Source of the DNA: Hahella sp. CCB-MM4
GTDB taxonomy: Bacteria; Pseudomonadota; Gammaproteobacteria; Pseudomonadales; Oleiphilaceae
Direction of reading: 5' to 3'
Assembly: GCF_002260525.1 (NCBI RefSeq)
Contig: NZ_MRYI01000025.1
Span: forward strand, 1 to 64,000
DNA: 64,000 nucleotides
Positions within the stretch are counted from its first letter, which is position 1. The number at the start of each line of letters is the position of its first letter. The notes under the pieces were generated by a model. It was not told the origin of the DNA. It searched no databases and worked only from the letters and a program-made list of their open reading frames with translations. The translations under genes were made by a program, and so were the position numbers. Shown here piece by piece: positions 44,449-53,515 of this stretch.

Positions 44449-45375
44449 CTATAACTGAGGACGGTAGGGCTGGCCGAGTGCCAGCGGGGTGTTGAGTTTG
44501 GAGCGCATGGCATCACTGGCGATGACCATCAGCACCACAATTGTGGCGGCATAAGGCAACATGGCCAGCAGGTTGGGGGAGATATCAAATCCAAGCCCCT
44601 GGAGTATCAAGTGCATGATACTGGCCAGTCCGAACAGATAGGCACCCAGCATCACCCGTTCGGCTTTCCAGCTGGCAAATACCACCAGCGCCAGGGCGAT
44701 CCACCCACGGCCGGCGGACATACCCTCCGTCCAGAGAGGAGTGTAAGAGAGAGACAGATATCCTCCGGCAAGGCCCGTCATAAGGCCGCCGAAGAGCACA
44801 GCAGCGTAGCGGACTTTCATCACCGGCATACCAATCGCGTTGGCGCTCTCCGGGTTTTCTCCCACCGCACGAATGATCAGGCCGACACGGGTTTTGCGGA
44901 AGGTCCAGTAGATCAGCGCGAATAAAACCCAAGACAGATATACCAGAGGGTCATGGGAAAACAGCACTTTGCCAATGATGGGGATATCACTCAGCAGTGG
45001 TAGTTCCCATGGGCCAATACCTTCGATACCCATACCGACATAATTTGTGCCGAGAAAAGCAGACAGGCCGATTCCGAAAATGGTGAGTGCCAATCCTGTT
45101 GCCACTTGATTGGCGACCAGCGTAATGGCCAGCAGGGCAAACAGTCCTGACATGGCCATCCCGGCGATCATCGCAGCCCCGAGTCCAACCCAGGTGTTGC
45201 CGGTAATCACCGTGAACATGAAGCCGACAACCGCGCCCATGAGCAGCATCCCTTCCTGGCCCAGGTTCAATACACCGGATTTCTCACACACCATCTCACC
45301 CAGGGCAATCAGTATCAGTGGGGTTCCTGTACGTAAGGTGGCAAAAAGAATATTGGTAATCAGATCTACATCCAC
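44449..45375 (-). CDS. ABC importer permease 2, nucleoside/BMP type
   Basis: 308 residues and about eight hydrophobic helices. Family landmarks are LGEMVCEKSGVLNLGQEGMLLMGAVVGF and GFIxxRAVGENPESANAIGMPV-like (VGLIIRAVGENPESANAIGMPVMKVRY), shared with the YufQ/NupQ-type permeases of nucleoside and purine ABC importers. It follows the other permease by 11 bp. With purine catabolism genes divergent from the operon, a purine base or nucleoside substrate is likely. Confidence 0.9.
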   Translation of the reverse strand: MDVDLITNILFATLRTGTPLILIALGEMVCEKSGVLNLGQEGMLLMGAVVGFMFTVITGNTWVGLGAAMIAGMAMSGLFALLAITLVANQVATGLALTIFGIGLSAFLGTNYVGMGIEGIGPWELPLLSDIPIIGKVLFSHDPLVYLSWVLFALIYWTFRKTRVGLIIRAVGENPESANAIGMPVMKVRYAAVLFGGLMTGLAGGYLSLSYTPLWTEGMSAGRGWIALALVVFASWKAERVMLGAYLFGLASIMHLILQGLGFDISPNLLAMLPYAATIVVLMVIASDAMRSKLNTPLALGQPYRPQL

Positions 45376-45386
45376 GTGGAAACTCC

Positions 45387-46472
45387 TCAGGAACCTGCGG
45401 TAACCGCTTTTGCGGCACTGGATTTCAACTTGATGCGATAGCCGATAAACAGATCGCAGGCCAACAGATAAAACAACAACATGCCCTGAAACAGGCCGGT
45501 AATGGATTTGGGCATGGACATTTCCATCTGCACCATTTCGCCTCCCAGAAATGTCAGACCGAGCAGCATGCTACCCAGGAGAATTCCGACCGGGTGCATG
45601 CGGCCGAGGAAGACGACGATGATGGCGCTGTAACCATATCCGGGGGAAATGTAGGGAGTGAGCTGTCCGATTTGACCGGTCACTTCCGATACACCTGCAA
45701 ACCCGGCCAGGGCGCCACAGAGCAGAAGTGTCAACCAGACCAGACGCTTGGCCCGGAACCCGGCGAACTGGGCGGCTTTGGCGTCCTCTCCCAATACACT
45801 GATCTGGAAGCCAATCATCGTGCGTGATAGCAACGTCCAGATCACGGCCAATAATATCAGGGCGAAGCCAAGACTGATGCTGACACGGTAGTCCTCAAAC
45901 ATGGAGGGCAGGGTGGCGTAGTCTGAGAAGAGGGCGGATTCAGGAAAGTTAAAGCCCTCAGGATCTTTTAGTGGGCCATGAACTGCGTACAGCAGCGCGT
46001 TCAATGCGATATAGTTCAGCATGATCGTGGTCAGAACTTCATTGCAATTGAAACGGGTTTTCAGAAGGGCTGCTACGGCCGCCCAGCCCAATCCGCATAG
46101 GGCGCCAAACAGGATGACCGCCGGCAGAACCCAGGCGGATTCAATATCACCCATCTGTAATGCCAGGTAACCACCGCCGAGGCCGCCGATAATAAACTGA
46201 CCTTCTGCGCCGATATTCCAGACCTTGGCCCGGAAACATAGCGTCAACCCAAGTGCGCACAGCATCAGGGGGGCGACTTTAACTCCAAGCTCCGACCAGC
46301 CATAGAGATCCGACAATGGACTGACAAAAAAGGTGTAGAGAGCATGAGTGGGAGACTGCCCAAGAAATGCGAACAGTAAAGCGCCGCTGAACAATGTCAG
46401 TAGGATTGCCATGACAGGCGAAAGATAGGCCATCAAGCGAGAGTCGGATGGGCGTTTTTCCAGTCTAAGCAT
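45387..46472 (-). CDS. ABC importer permease 1, nucleoside/BMP type
   Basis: 361 residues and about ten hydrophobic helices, with the signatures VAPLMLCALGLTLCFRAKVWNIGAEGQFIIGGLGGGYL and FNCNEVLTTIMLNYIALNALLYAVHGPLKDPEGFNFPES of the YufP/NupP-type partner permease. Its start overlaps the ATPase stop by 8 bp (46465-46472), consistent with coupled translation. Confidence 0.9.
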   Translation of the reverse strand: MLRLEKRPSDSRLMAYLSPVMAILLTLFSGALLFAFLGQSPTHALYTFFVSPLSDLYGWSELGVKVAPLMLCALGLTLCFRAKVWNIGAEGQFIIGGLGGGYLALQMGDIESAWVLPAVILFGALCGLGWAAVAALLKTRFNCNEVLTTIMLNYIALNALLYAVHGPLKDPEGFNFPESALFSDYATLPSMFEDYRVSISLGFALILLAVIWTLLSRTMIGFQISVLGEDAKAAQFAGFRAKRLVWLTLLLCGALAGFAGVSEVTGQIGQLTPYISPGYGYSAIIVVFLGRMHPVGILLGSMLLGLTFLGGEMVQMEMSMPKSITGLFQGMLLFYLLACDLFIGYRIKLKSSAAKAVTAGS

Positions 46473-48009
46473 AGGAAGTCTCCTGCATTTCGGCAGGTGA
46501 AGACGAGGAATCGAATTCCCCCGTCATCCACTGACCCAGCAGCTCGATAGATACCTGATCAGTGGGGTGGATAGGTGACAGGCGGCCATCACAGATAGCT
46601 CCTATGCGATCGCAGATCTTGTACAACTCTTCTATATCCTCTGATAACACCAGAATCGCGCCGCCCTGATCTCGTAGCCGGATCAAAGCCTCGTGAATAA
46701 CCAGGGCCGCGCCCACATCGACGCCCCAGGTGGGATGGGAGCACACCAGCAAATAAGGGTGCTGGAGAATTTCCCGGCCGATAATGAATTTCTGCAGGTT
46801 ACCCCCGGACAGGCTTTTAGCCTGTGCGCCTGCACCGTCGGATTTAACCTTGAATTCCGAGATGATTTTGTCGGCCAGTTCCCTGACCTTGTGATAGTGG
46901 ATCCAGCCAAACCGGGACAGTCCGCTGAGGAATCCTGTGAGTAAGGTATTCTGCGCGAGTGAGTGGTTGGGAACGGCACCGCGTCCGAGTCGCTCTTCCG
47001 GTACGACACCGATGCCAAGTTTGCGTCGCTGGTCAGGATGAAGTTTGCCAATGGGTTTGCTGTTTAGGACTACTGCCTCGGACTTACATTGTTCTTCACC
47101 GCTGATCAGCCTTAGCAACTCTTCCTGCCCGTTTCCGGCGACCCCTGCAATGCCCAGAATCTCGCCGGACCTGACGGTAAATGAAATGTCTCGGATAGGG
47201 GTGGAGAACGGATCTTCTGATTTGAAGGTCAGTCGGTTCACTTCCAGGCAAGGTGTGCTGCCTTCCACTTTAGTGAATTGTTTGTCGAATGGCGTGTCGT
47301 CCCCCACCATTAGACGTGCGATCTCTTCCGTGGTGGTCTGTTGAGGATCACAGTCACCGGATACTTTGCCGGCCCTGAGAATCGTGGCGTTGTGGCAGAG
47401 TGCGCGAACTTCATCCAGCTTGTGGGAGATAAACAGAATGCTGCACCCCTCGGCAGATAATTGCTGGAGAGTTTCGAAAAGCTTGTTGACCTCCTGGGGA
47501 GTCAGAACCGAAGTCGGTTCATCGAGAATCAGGAGTTTCAGGTCCTGGAGCAGACAGCGGACAATTTCAACTCTCTGCTGCTCACCGATAGACAGGGTAT
47601 GGACGTATCGGTCCGGATCCAGCTTCATACCATAGCGCTGGGATACATCGACGATCTTTTGTTTCAGTTCGTTCAGGGAACCGGTCTTTTCCTTTGGCAG
47701 GCTTAGGGCAATATTTTCCGCCACGGTCAGGGTTTCGAACAGGGAAAAATGTTGGAACACCATGCCGATTCCCAATTGGCGCGCATGGGACGGCCCCTGT
47801 ATATCGACTTGATGACCTTCCCAGATCATTTCGCCTTCATCGGCTTTTACCACGCCATAGATGATCTTCATCAGGGTGCTCTTCCCAGCCCCGTTTTCTC
47901 CCAATAATGCGTGGATTTCTCCCTCTCCCACACTGAGTTTTATTGATTGATTGGCGATACATCCCGGGTAACGCTTGGTAATCCCCAGTAGTTCCAGCCT
48001 GTTCTTCAT
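46465..48009 (-). CDS. ABC importer ATPase (two nucleotide-binding domains), nucleoside/BMP type
   Basis: 514 residues from ATG 48009, with a double-ATPase layout like YufO/NupO. The first domain has Walker A GENGAGKST near residue 38, signature LSIGEQQRVEIVRCLL and Walker B LLILDEPTSVLTPQE. The second has GIAGVAGNGQEELLRL, a diverged Walker A, and LSGGNLQKFIIGREIL. A TTG at 48036 would lengthen it, but the family start is LELLGITKRYPG. No BMP-type binding protein gene is adjacent, although one normally accompanies this type of importer. Confidence 0.9.
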   Translation of the reverse strand: MKNRLELLGITKRYPGCIANQSIKLSVGEGEIHALLGENGAGKSTLMKIIYGVVKADEGEMIWEGHQVDIQGPSHARQLGIGMVFQHFSLFETLTVAENIALSLPKEKTGSLNELKQKIVDVSQRYGMKLDPDRYVHTLSIGEQQRVEIVRCLLQDLKLLILDEPTSVLTPQEVNKLFETLQQLSAEGCSILFISHKLDEVRALCHNATILRAGKVSGDCDPQQTTTEEIARLMVGDDTPFDKQFTKVEGSTPCLEVNRLTFKSEDPFSTPIRDISFTVRSGEILGIAGVAGNGQEELLRLISGEEQCKSEAVVLNSKPIGKLHPDQRRKLGIGVVPEERLGRGAVPNHSLAQNTLLTGFLSGLSRFGWIHYHKVRELADKIISEFKVKSDGAGAQAKSLSGGNLQKFIIGREILQHPYLLVCSHPTWGVDVGAALVIHEALIRLRDQGGAILVLSEDIEELYKICDRIGAICDGRLSPIHPTDQVSIELLGQWMTGEFDSSSSPAEMQETSYA

Positions 48010-48020
48010 TTCAAATAAAC

Positions 48021-48036
48021 CTGACCAGTTAGACAA
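48021..48036. promoter_or_regulatory. RutR-like operator candidate 1
   Basis: CTGACCAGTTAGACAA matches the RutR consensus TTGACCA-N2-TGGTCAA at 11 of 14 specified positions. It begins 12 bases upstream of the importer ATPase start, where bound repressor could block transcription. Confidence 0.5.
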
Positions 48037-48238
48037 GAATTGCTCAAAGCAATGAGCGAGCCAATTATCGCGTAAGTGAAAATGAATTGCATTGTGGGAT
48101 TGGGTACCTCGCTGATTTTCTTGTTGTTATTGCTCAAGCACTGGTATGACTTGATGGAAATTAACCCGTTATCAGCGATGAAATGATTGCGCCAAACATG
48201 GGCAAAAAAGCCCTTTTAGGTTTCACATTGGTGCGAGC

Positions 48239-48253
48239 TGATCAACTGGTCAA
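48239..48253. promoter_or_regulatory. RutR-like operator candidate 2 (best match)
   Basis: On the minus strand TTGACCAGTTGATCA matches the full left half TTGACCA and most of the right half of the RutR consensus. It sits in the middle of the divergent region and could affect both operons. Confidence 0.6.
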
Positions 48254-48390
48254 AAAATATTTGATTGCAAATAAAAGACTATGCGTTAATCAATCACATG
48301 AAAAGCTATTTATTATTCTTTTTAAAACATAGAGATATATTTTGTATAACAAAACAATCTTATGTGTCATATATTTGAGGAGTTGAAAAG

Positions 48391-48406
48391 TTGTCTGAAT
48401 GGTCAG
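48391..48406. promoter_or_regulatory. RutR-like operator candidate 3 (half conserved)
   Basis: TTGTCTGAATGGTCAG keeps the right half TGGTCA intact but has three changes in the left half. It lies about 265 bp upstream of xdhA. Confidence 0.4.
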
Positions 48407-48670
48407 AAAATTGCTTGATGCTGATATCATCAATGCCATCCAGATAAAGGCTATACTTAATTACGTTAATGGCGCGACAGGTCGCACAATTAAATTACCG
48501 GTCGCATCAACAATTCGGCAAGACGGGATAACGTGCCCAAGGTACACATTGACTGGAATACCACGATTGTCCGGAATACCAGGATGGCATAACTGCACGA
48601 CATAGCTACCGGCATTAATATGGTCATAGTAAATGTCTGCTTCTAATAATAGATGAAAGAAAGGTTGCCT

Positions 48671-50158
48671 GTGATCTCATTTTGTTTAAACGGTGTATGG
48701 AAACAGGAACTCGATGTGGATCCGTCGATGACCTTACTACGATACCTGCGTACGGTGCAGGGACTGACAGGGACGAAGGAAGGCTGTGCTTCCGGCGATT
48801 GTGGGGCTTGTACTGTGTTGCTCGGCTATGCTCCGGATGGCGGAGACGGTGAGTGGACGTATGAGAGTGCCAATAGTTGTATCACACTGCTCTCTCAATT
48901 AAATGGGAAAGCGATACTGACCGTAGAAGCTCTGGCTGACGGCAGTGATCTGCATCCGGCACAGAAAGCCATGGTGGAATGTCATGCTTCCCAGTGCGGA
49001 TTTTGCACGCCGGGTTTTGTCATGTCCCTGGCTGGTTTGCATCATCAAACTTCTGTTGAGGGCAAAAAAAAAGCTGACCGACAGGAAATCGTAGAAGCGT
49101 TGGCCGGGAATCTCTGTCGTTGTACAGGGTATCGCCCCATCGTTGATGCCGGCGAGAAAATGCTCAGTATGCCTGACAACCATGTGGATATATGGTGTCC
49201 ACCGGCAAAGAACGCGTCTGCAGAGGTAAATAGCCCTTCTGCTACTGAGGGAACATCCTTTCCCTATGTCCCTAAAACAGAGAAGGAGTTGCAAGGACTG
49301 CTTGCTCAGGACCCCAATATTAGGCTGGTCGCTGGTGCAACGGACTTGTCTCTTGAGGTCACACAGCAATTCAAATCCTTGGGCAATACAGCCTATCTCG
49401 GAGATATCGCTTCCCTGCGAACAATTACTGAGACAGACCAGTCATATGAAATTGGAGCGGCGGTAACTTATACCCAACTGGAGCCCCTGCTGGAAAAACA
49501 CTATCCCGAGTTTGGTGGGCTCTTGAAGCGACTGGGGTCTCGTCAGATTCGCAACCAGGGTACCTTGGGGGGCAATATTGGAAATGCCTCACCGATAGGC
49601 GATACGCCGCCGGTTCTATTGGCGTTAGGGGCTGAAGTTCAGTTGGTAAACGGCCAGGGGGAAGAACGCTGGTTGCCTCTGGAAAAATTCTTTATTGGAT
49701 ATAAACAAACAGAATTACAACCTGGCGAGTACATTCGTCGTATCCGCATTCCTAAGCTTGGTGAAGAGGAAAGCCTCAAGGTCTATAAGATTTCTAAGCG
49801 TCTTGAGGACGACATTTCCGCAGTGCTGATGGCTGTCTGGACCAAGCATGACCAGACAACCATTAAGGATATCCGGGTGGCATTTGGCGGTATGGCAGCC
49901 ATACCTGCACGTGCCCCGAATGTTGAAGTGGCGTTACGCGGAAATGCCCTGTCACAGCAGACCTTTGAGCGGGCTGGTGAGCAGGTGAAAAACGACTTTG
50001 CTCCGCTGACGGATGTGCGTGCCAGCCGTGAATACCGGTTGCAGGTGGCAGCCAATCTTCTACAGAAATGCGGCTGGGAATTGATGTCTCCCGGGCAGTT
50101 GAATCGTATAGAAAATATACATGGCGATTTCTCCGGGGAGGGTAAGGCTCATGCGTAA
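48671..50158 (+). CDS. xdhA: Xanthine dehydrogenase small subunit (Fe-S and FAD)
   Basis: About 495 residues from GTG 48671. The N-terminal [2Fe-2S] domain has GCASGDCGACTV; the second cluster domain has CGFCTPGFVMS and CRCTGYRPIVDAG. The FAD domain follows (VAGATDLSLEVTQ, QIRNQGTLGGNIGNASPIGDTPPVLLAL). It passes electrons from the molybdenum site of XdhB to NAD+. GTG 48671 follows AAAGG at good spacing and gives the usual start ISFCLNG; ATG 48653 has no Shine-Dalgarno sequence. It is the first gene of a purine catabolism operon and its end overlaps xdhB by 8 bp. Confidence 0.95.
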   Translation: MISFCLNGVWKQELDVDPSMTLLRYLRTVQGLTGTKEGCASGDCGACTVLLGYAPDGGDGEWTYESANSCITLLSQLNGKAILTVEALADGSDLHPAQKAMVECHASQCGFCTPGFVMSLAGLHHQTSVEGKKKADRQEIVEALAGNLCRCTGYRPIVDAGEKMLSMPDNHVDIWCPPAKNASAEVNSPSATEGTSFPYVPKTEKELQGLLAQDPNIRLVAGATDLSLEVTQQFKSLGNTAYLGDIASLRTITETDQSYEIGAAVTYTQLEPLLEKHYPEFGGLLKRLGSRQIRNQGTLGGNIGNASPIGDTPPVLLALGAEVQLVNGQGEERWLPLEKFFIGYKQTELQPGEYIRRIRIPKLGEEESLKVYKISKRLEDDISAVLMAVWTKHDQTTIKDIRVAFGGMAAIPARAPNVEVALRGNALSQQTFERAGEQVKNDFAPLTDVRASREYRLQVAANLLQKCGWELMSPGQLNRIENIHGDFSGEGKAHA

Positions 50159-52553
50159 ATTAGTGGATACGCCGGAGCTGCGCCGGGTTCGTCCGGTGAA
50201 AGGCCGTGTCGGGCAGAATTCAGAGCATGAAAGTGCCGTCAAGCACGTGACCGGCAAAGCCCAATATGTTGATGATCTTCCGGAGATTCAGGGTGTTCTT
50301 CATACTGCGGTGGGGGGGAGTGCTTATCCTCATGCCCGTATCGTTTCCATGGATTTATCCCGAGTGTTATCCGCCCCAGGAGTGGTGGATGTAATAACCG
50401 CTGGTGATGTTCCCGGTCATTTGGATATCGGACCGGTATTTCCCGGGGATCCCGTGCTGGTCGAACGGGAATGCGAATATATCGGGCAGCCAATATTCGC
50501 CGTAGCCGCCACCTCTTTTGAAGCCGCCAAGCAGGCCGTTAAGCTGGCGCGAATCGAATATGAAGAACTTCCCGCAGTTCTGGATGTCAGCGATGGTCTG
50601 AAAGATGAATTTTTTGTCCGTCCTCCGCACTCGCAAATCAGCGGCGATGCTGATAGCGCAATTCAAGCAGCACCATTTCGTTTAAGTGGCCGGCAGTACG
50701 TAAAAGGCCAGGAGCATTTCTATCTGGAAGGACAGGCCAGTATGGTCGTGCCCACGGAAGATGGTGGCATGATGGTGTACACCTCATCCCAGCATCCTAC
50801 AGAGGTTCAAAAGCTGGTGGCGGAAGTACTTGGGCTTTCGATCAATCAGGTCCAGGTGGAAGTCAGACGGATGGGAGGTGGTTTCGGAGGCAAGGAAACC
50901 CAGGCAGCACCCGTTGCCTGTATCGCGTCTATCCTGGCCAGTCGAACCGGCCGGCCAGTGAAGTATCGCATGTCCCGACAGGATGACATGGTCATGACCG
51001 GTAAGCGTCACGACTTTCTGAACTCCTACGAAGTCGGTTTTGATGAGAGCGGACGGATTCTGGGCACTCGGATTAATGTCAGCGGTAAATGCGGAAACTC
51101 ACCAGACCTGTCAGATGCAATTGTTGACCGCGCCATGTTTCATGCCTGCAATGCCTATTTTCTGGGAGAGGCGAATGTAACCGGCTATCGCTGCAAAACT
51201 CATACGGTATCGAATACCGCATTTCGCGGCTTTGGTGGCCCTCAGGGAATGATGATCGGTGAGCAGATGGTCGAAGATATCGCCTATCACCTGGGGATAG
51301 ATCCATTGGAAGTGCGTAAGCAGAATCTGTTCGGTAAGGATGAGCGGAATACCACGCATTATGGTCAGTTGGTGGAAGACCTCATGCTCGGTGAGATGAT
51401 GTCTCAGCTGGAGGATGAATCAGACTACCAGGCGCGGCGGAAGGACATCATTGCTTTTAACCAGACCAGTCCATTCTTGAAAAAGGGTCTGGCCCTGACG
51501 CCGGTGATGTTTGGCATTTCATTTACTGTCCAACACTTGAATCAGGCCGGGGCACTTCTGCATATATACACTGATGGCAGCCTCCATTTGAACCATGGTG
51601 GTACAGAAATGGGGCAGGGACTATTTACCAAGGTGGCCCAGGTTGTTGCAGAAGAATTCCAGGTCGACCTGGATCGAATTGCCGTATCTGCCACACGGAC
51701 AGATAAGGTTCCCAACACCTCGCCGACGGCTGCCTCTTCCGGCTCTGACTTGAACGGCATGGCTGCACGGGACGCCTGCCTGACTATCAAAGCTCGACTG
51801 CTGGAATTTGCTGCAGGCCACTATGGCGTTAATGAGGATCAGGTTCGATTCGAAAACAACCATGTGGTGATCACAGGATCTTCTCAGGCAGATGAGTCTG
51901 GAGAATTGTGGGTTTCCTTTGCTGATTTCGTGCAACTGGCATATATGAACCGGATATCGCTATCGTCCACCGGTTTCTATAAAACGCCCAAGATTCATTA
52001 CGACCGAGAAACCGGTAAAGGGCGTCCGTTTTTCTATTACGCCAACGGAGCGGCTGTTTCTGAAGTCATCGTGGATACTTTGACGGGGGAATACAAAGTA
52101 TTGCGGGTGGATATTCTTCACGATGTAGGAAGTTCCCTGAACCCGGCAATCGACATCGGCCAGATTGAAGGTGGTTTTGTTCAGGGAATGGGATGGCTGA
52201 CTACGGAAGAATTGCAGTGGGATGACGCGGGCCACTTAATCTCCAACAGTCCGGCCAACTATAAGATTCCAACAGCGGGGGATATTCCGGAAGACTTTCG
52301 GGTCACGCTGGTTAATAACCACCCTAACCCTGAGGCCACCATCTACAGGTCCAAAGCGGTGGGTGAACCGCCCTTTATGTTGGCTATCTCCGTGTGGTCA
52401 GCTATTCGAAATGCTGTCGCCAGTCTGGCGGATTATCGATACGCGCCACCCCTCGATCCCCCGGCGACTCCTGAAAGAGTGTTATCCGCCGTAACCGCCA
52501 CCCGGCAGCATCTGGCCCAGCAAAAGGCCAAGATCGAAGAAGGTGCCAAATGA
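50151..52553 (+). CDS. xdhB: Xanthine dehydrogenase molybdenum-binding subunit
   Basis: 800 residues from ATG 50151, which follows GGGGAGGG and overlaps the xdhA stop. It hydroxylates hypoxanthine and xanthine to urate at a molybdopterin centre. Visible are KHVTGKAQYVDDLPEIQGVLH near the start, the molybdopterin motifs GGGFGGKETQAAPVA and NTAFRGFGGPQGMMIGE, TDKVPNTSPTAASSGSDLNG, and the catalytic-glutamate segment SKAVGEPPFMLA. The length is standard for the bacterial large subunit. Its stop overlaps xdhC by 4 bp. Confidence 0.96.
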   Translation: MRKLVDTPELRRVRPVKGRVGQNSEHESAVKHVTGKAQYVDDLPEIQGVLHTAVGGSAYPHARIVSMDLSRVLSAPGVVDVITAGDVPGHLDIGPVFPGDPVLVERECEYIGQPIFAVAATSFEAAKQAVKLARIEYEELPAVLDVSDGLKDEFFVRPPHSQISGDADSAIQAAPFRLSGRQYVKGQEHFYLEGQASMVVPTEDGGMMVYTSSQHPTEVQKLVAEVLGLSINQVQVEVRRMGGGFGGKETQAAPVACIASILASRTGRPVKYRMSRQDDMVMTGKRHDFLNSYEVGFDESGRILGTRINVSGKCGNSPDLSDAIVDRAMFHACNAYFLGEANVTGYRCKTHTVSNTAFRGFGGPQGMMIGEQMVEDIAYHLGIDPLEVRKQNLFGKDERNTTHYGQLVEDLMLGEMMSQLEDESDYQARRKDIIAFNQTSPFLKKGLALTPVMFGISFTVQHLNQAGALLHIYTDGSLHLNHGGTEMGQGLFTKVAQVVAEEFQVDLDRIAVSATRTDKVPNTSPTAASSGSDLNGMAARDACLTIKARLLEFAAGHYGVNEDQVRFENNHVVITGSSQADESGELWVSFADFVQLAYMNRISLSSTGFYKTPKIHYDRETGKGRPFFYYANGAAVSEVIVDTLTGEYKVLRVDILHDVGSSLNPAIDIGQIEGGFVQGMGWLTTEELQWDDAGHLISNSPANYKIPTAGDIPEDFRVTLVNNHPNPEATIYRSKAVGEPPFMLAISVWSAIRNAVASLADYRYAPPLDPPATPERVLSAVTATRQHLAQQKAKIEEGAK

Positions 52554-53473
52554 GCGAACTCAATTGGAGTGAAGCCATTCATGCCTGCCAGAAAAGTGGA
52601 GATGCGTATGTCATTGCCACGGTGCTGGGATGCAGCGGCTCTACGCCCCGGGAACCCAGCAGCAAGATGGTGATCACGGAGCAGCAGACTTATGACACCA
52701 TCGGTGGAGGTCAGCTTGAGTTTGCGGTCACTCAAAAGGCTCGTGAGCTGCTCATAAAGGGAAACGCTGCCCAGGTGATTCAACACTTTCCTCTGGCGGC
52801 CGGGCTGGCCCAATGTTGCGGCGGCAGTACAACGGTCTTGCTGGAAGCGATGGCTGCCTGTCCTTTCAGAGTTACCGTATTCGGAGCCGGTCATGTAGCC
52901 GAGGCGCTGATGACGATCCTTCAGGGATTGCCTTGCAAAGTATTGTGGGTGGACTCTCGTGCAGAACAGTTTCCCCCGGAGCTGCTTGCTAACGCAGGAA
53001 GCGAAAGCCGAGGAGGAGACAAGGAAGGGAATATCACTGCACTTGTCACTGATGATCCTGTCGATGTGGTCTCCGACTTGGCACCGGACACTGATGTGCT
53101 GATCCTGACACATAACCATCAACTGGACTTTGAGTTATGTCAGGCGGCTCTCAACCACGGAAGCCTCCGGTATATAGGAATGATCGGCTCTCAAACCAAG
53201 TCAGAGCGATTCCGTAAACGTCTGGCCCGGAATGATTTCACTCAGGAACAGATCGACCGTATTGTCAGTCCGGTGGGACTCTCTGAGGTGCCGGGCAAGT
53301 TACCGATGGAGGTCGCCGTTTCTATAGCAGGACAGCTCATTGCGGTTGAGCATCAGAACCGGGAAAGACCGGTCCGGCGCGGGCTGGGATGGAAAGAACT
53401 TAAGTCCACCCTGGGTGATCAGGCCACTCCTCATAAGGGCGCGATCAGCCTGTCTCTGAAAGACAAAAGCTAA
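52550..53473 (+). CDS. xdhC: Xanthine dehydrogenase accessory protein XdhC
   Basis: 307 residues. It binds and sulfurates the molybdenum cofactor and delivers it to XdhB. N-terminal segment ATVLGCSGSTPREPSSKMVI and GGGQLEFAVTQKA, middle LAQCCGGSTTVLLEA, then a Rossmann-like part (VTVFGAGHVAEALMTILQGLPCKVLWVDSR) and IGMIGSQTKSERFRKRL. It starts within the xdhB stop (ATGA), so the three xdh genes are translationally coupled. Confidence 0.93.
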   Translation: MSELNWSEAIHACQKSGDAYVIATVLGCSGSTPREPSSKMVITEQQTYDTIGGGQLEFAVTQKARELLIKGNAAQVIQHFPLAAGLAQCCGGSTTVLLEAMAACPFRVTVFGAGHVAEALMTILQGLPCKVLWVDSRAEQFPPELLANAGSESRGGDKEGNITALVTDDPVDVVSDLAPDTDVLILTHNHQLDFELCQAALNHGSLRYIGMIGSQTKSERFRKRLARNDFTQEQIDRIVSPVGLSEVPGKLPMEVAVSIAGQLIAVEHQNRERPVRRGLGWKELKSTLGDQATPHKGAISLSLKDKS

Positions 53474-53515
53474 CGCATATATCCAGGTTTCATTATTTAT
53501 TAAGGCCGAACAACC

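Larger units (their letters stand above)
48010..48670. promoter_or_regulatory. Divergent control region between purine importer and xdh operons
   Basis: About 660 bp with no convincing gene; a 68-codon frame at 48399-48605 lacks a Shine-Dalgarno sequence and family resemblance. The central part (48240-48380) is A/T-rich. Three sequences resembling RutR operators lie within it and are listed separately. Confidence 0.65.

Noticed and set aside
44433-44516. Longer start for the RutR-like regulator
   Set aside because: The extra 28 residues would overlap the permease gene and lack a Shine-Dalgarno sequence; ATG 44432 has GAGAGGG.
48399-48605. 68-codon frame in the purine divergent region
   Set aside because: No Shine-Dalgarno sequence and no family resemblance. 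It covers a probable regulatory region with a RutR-like box.
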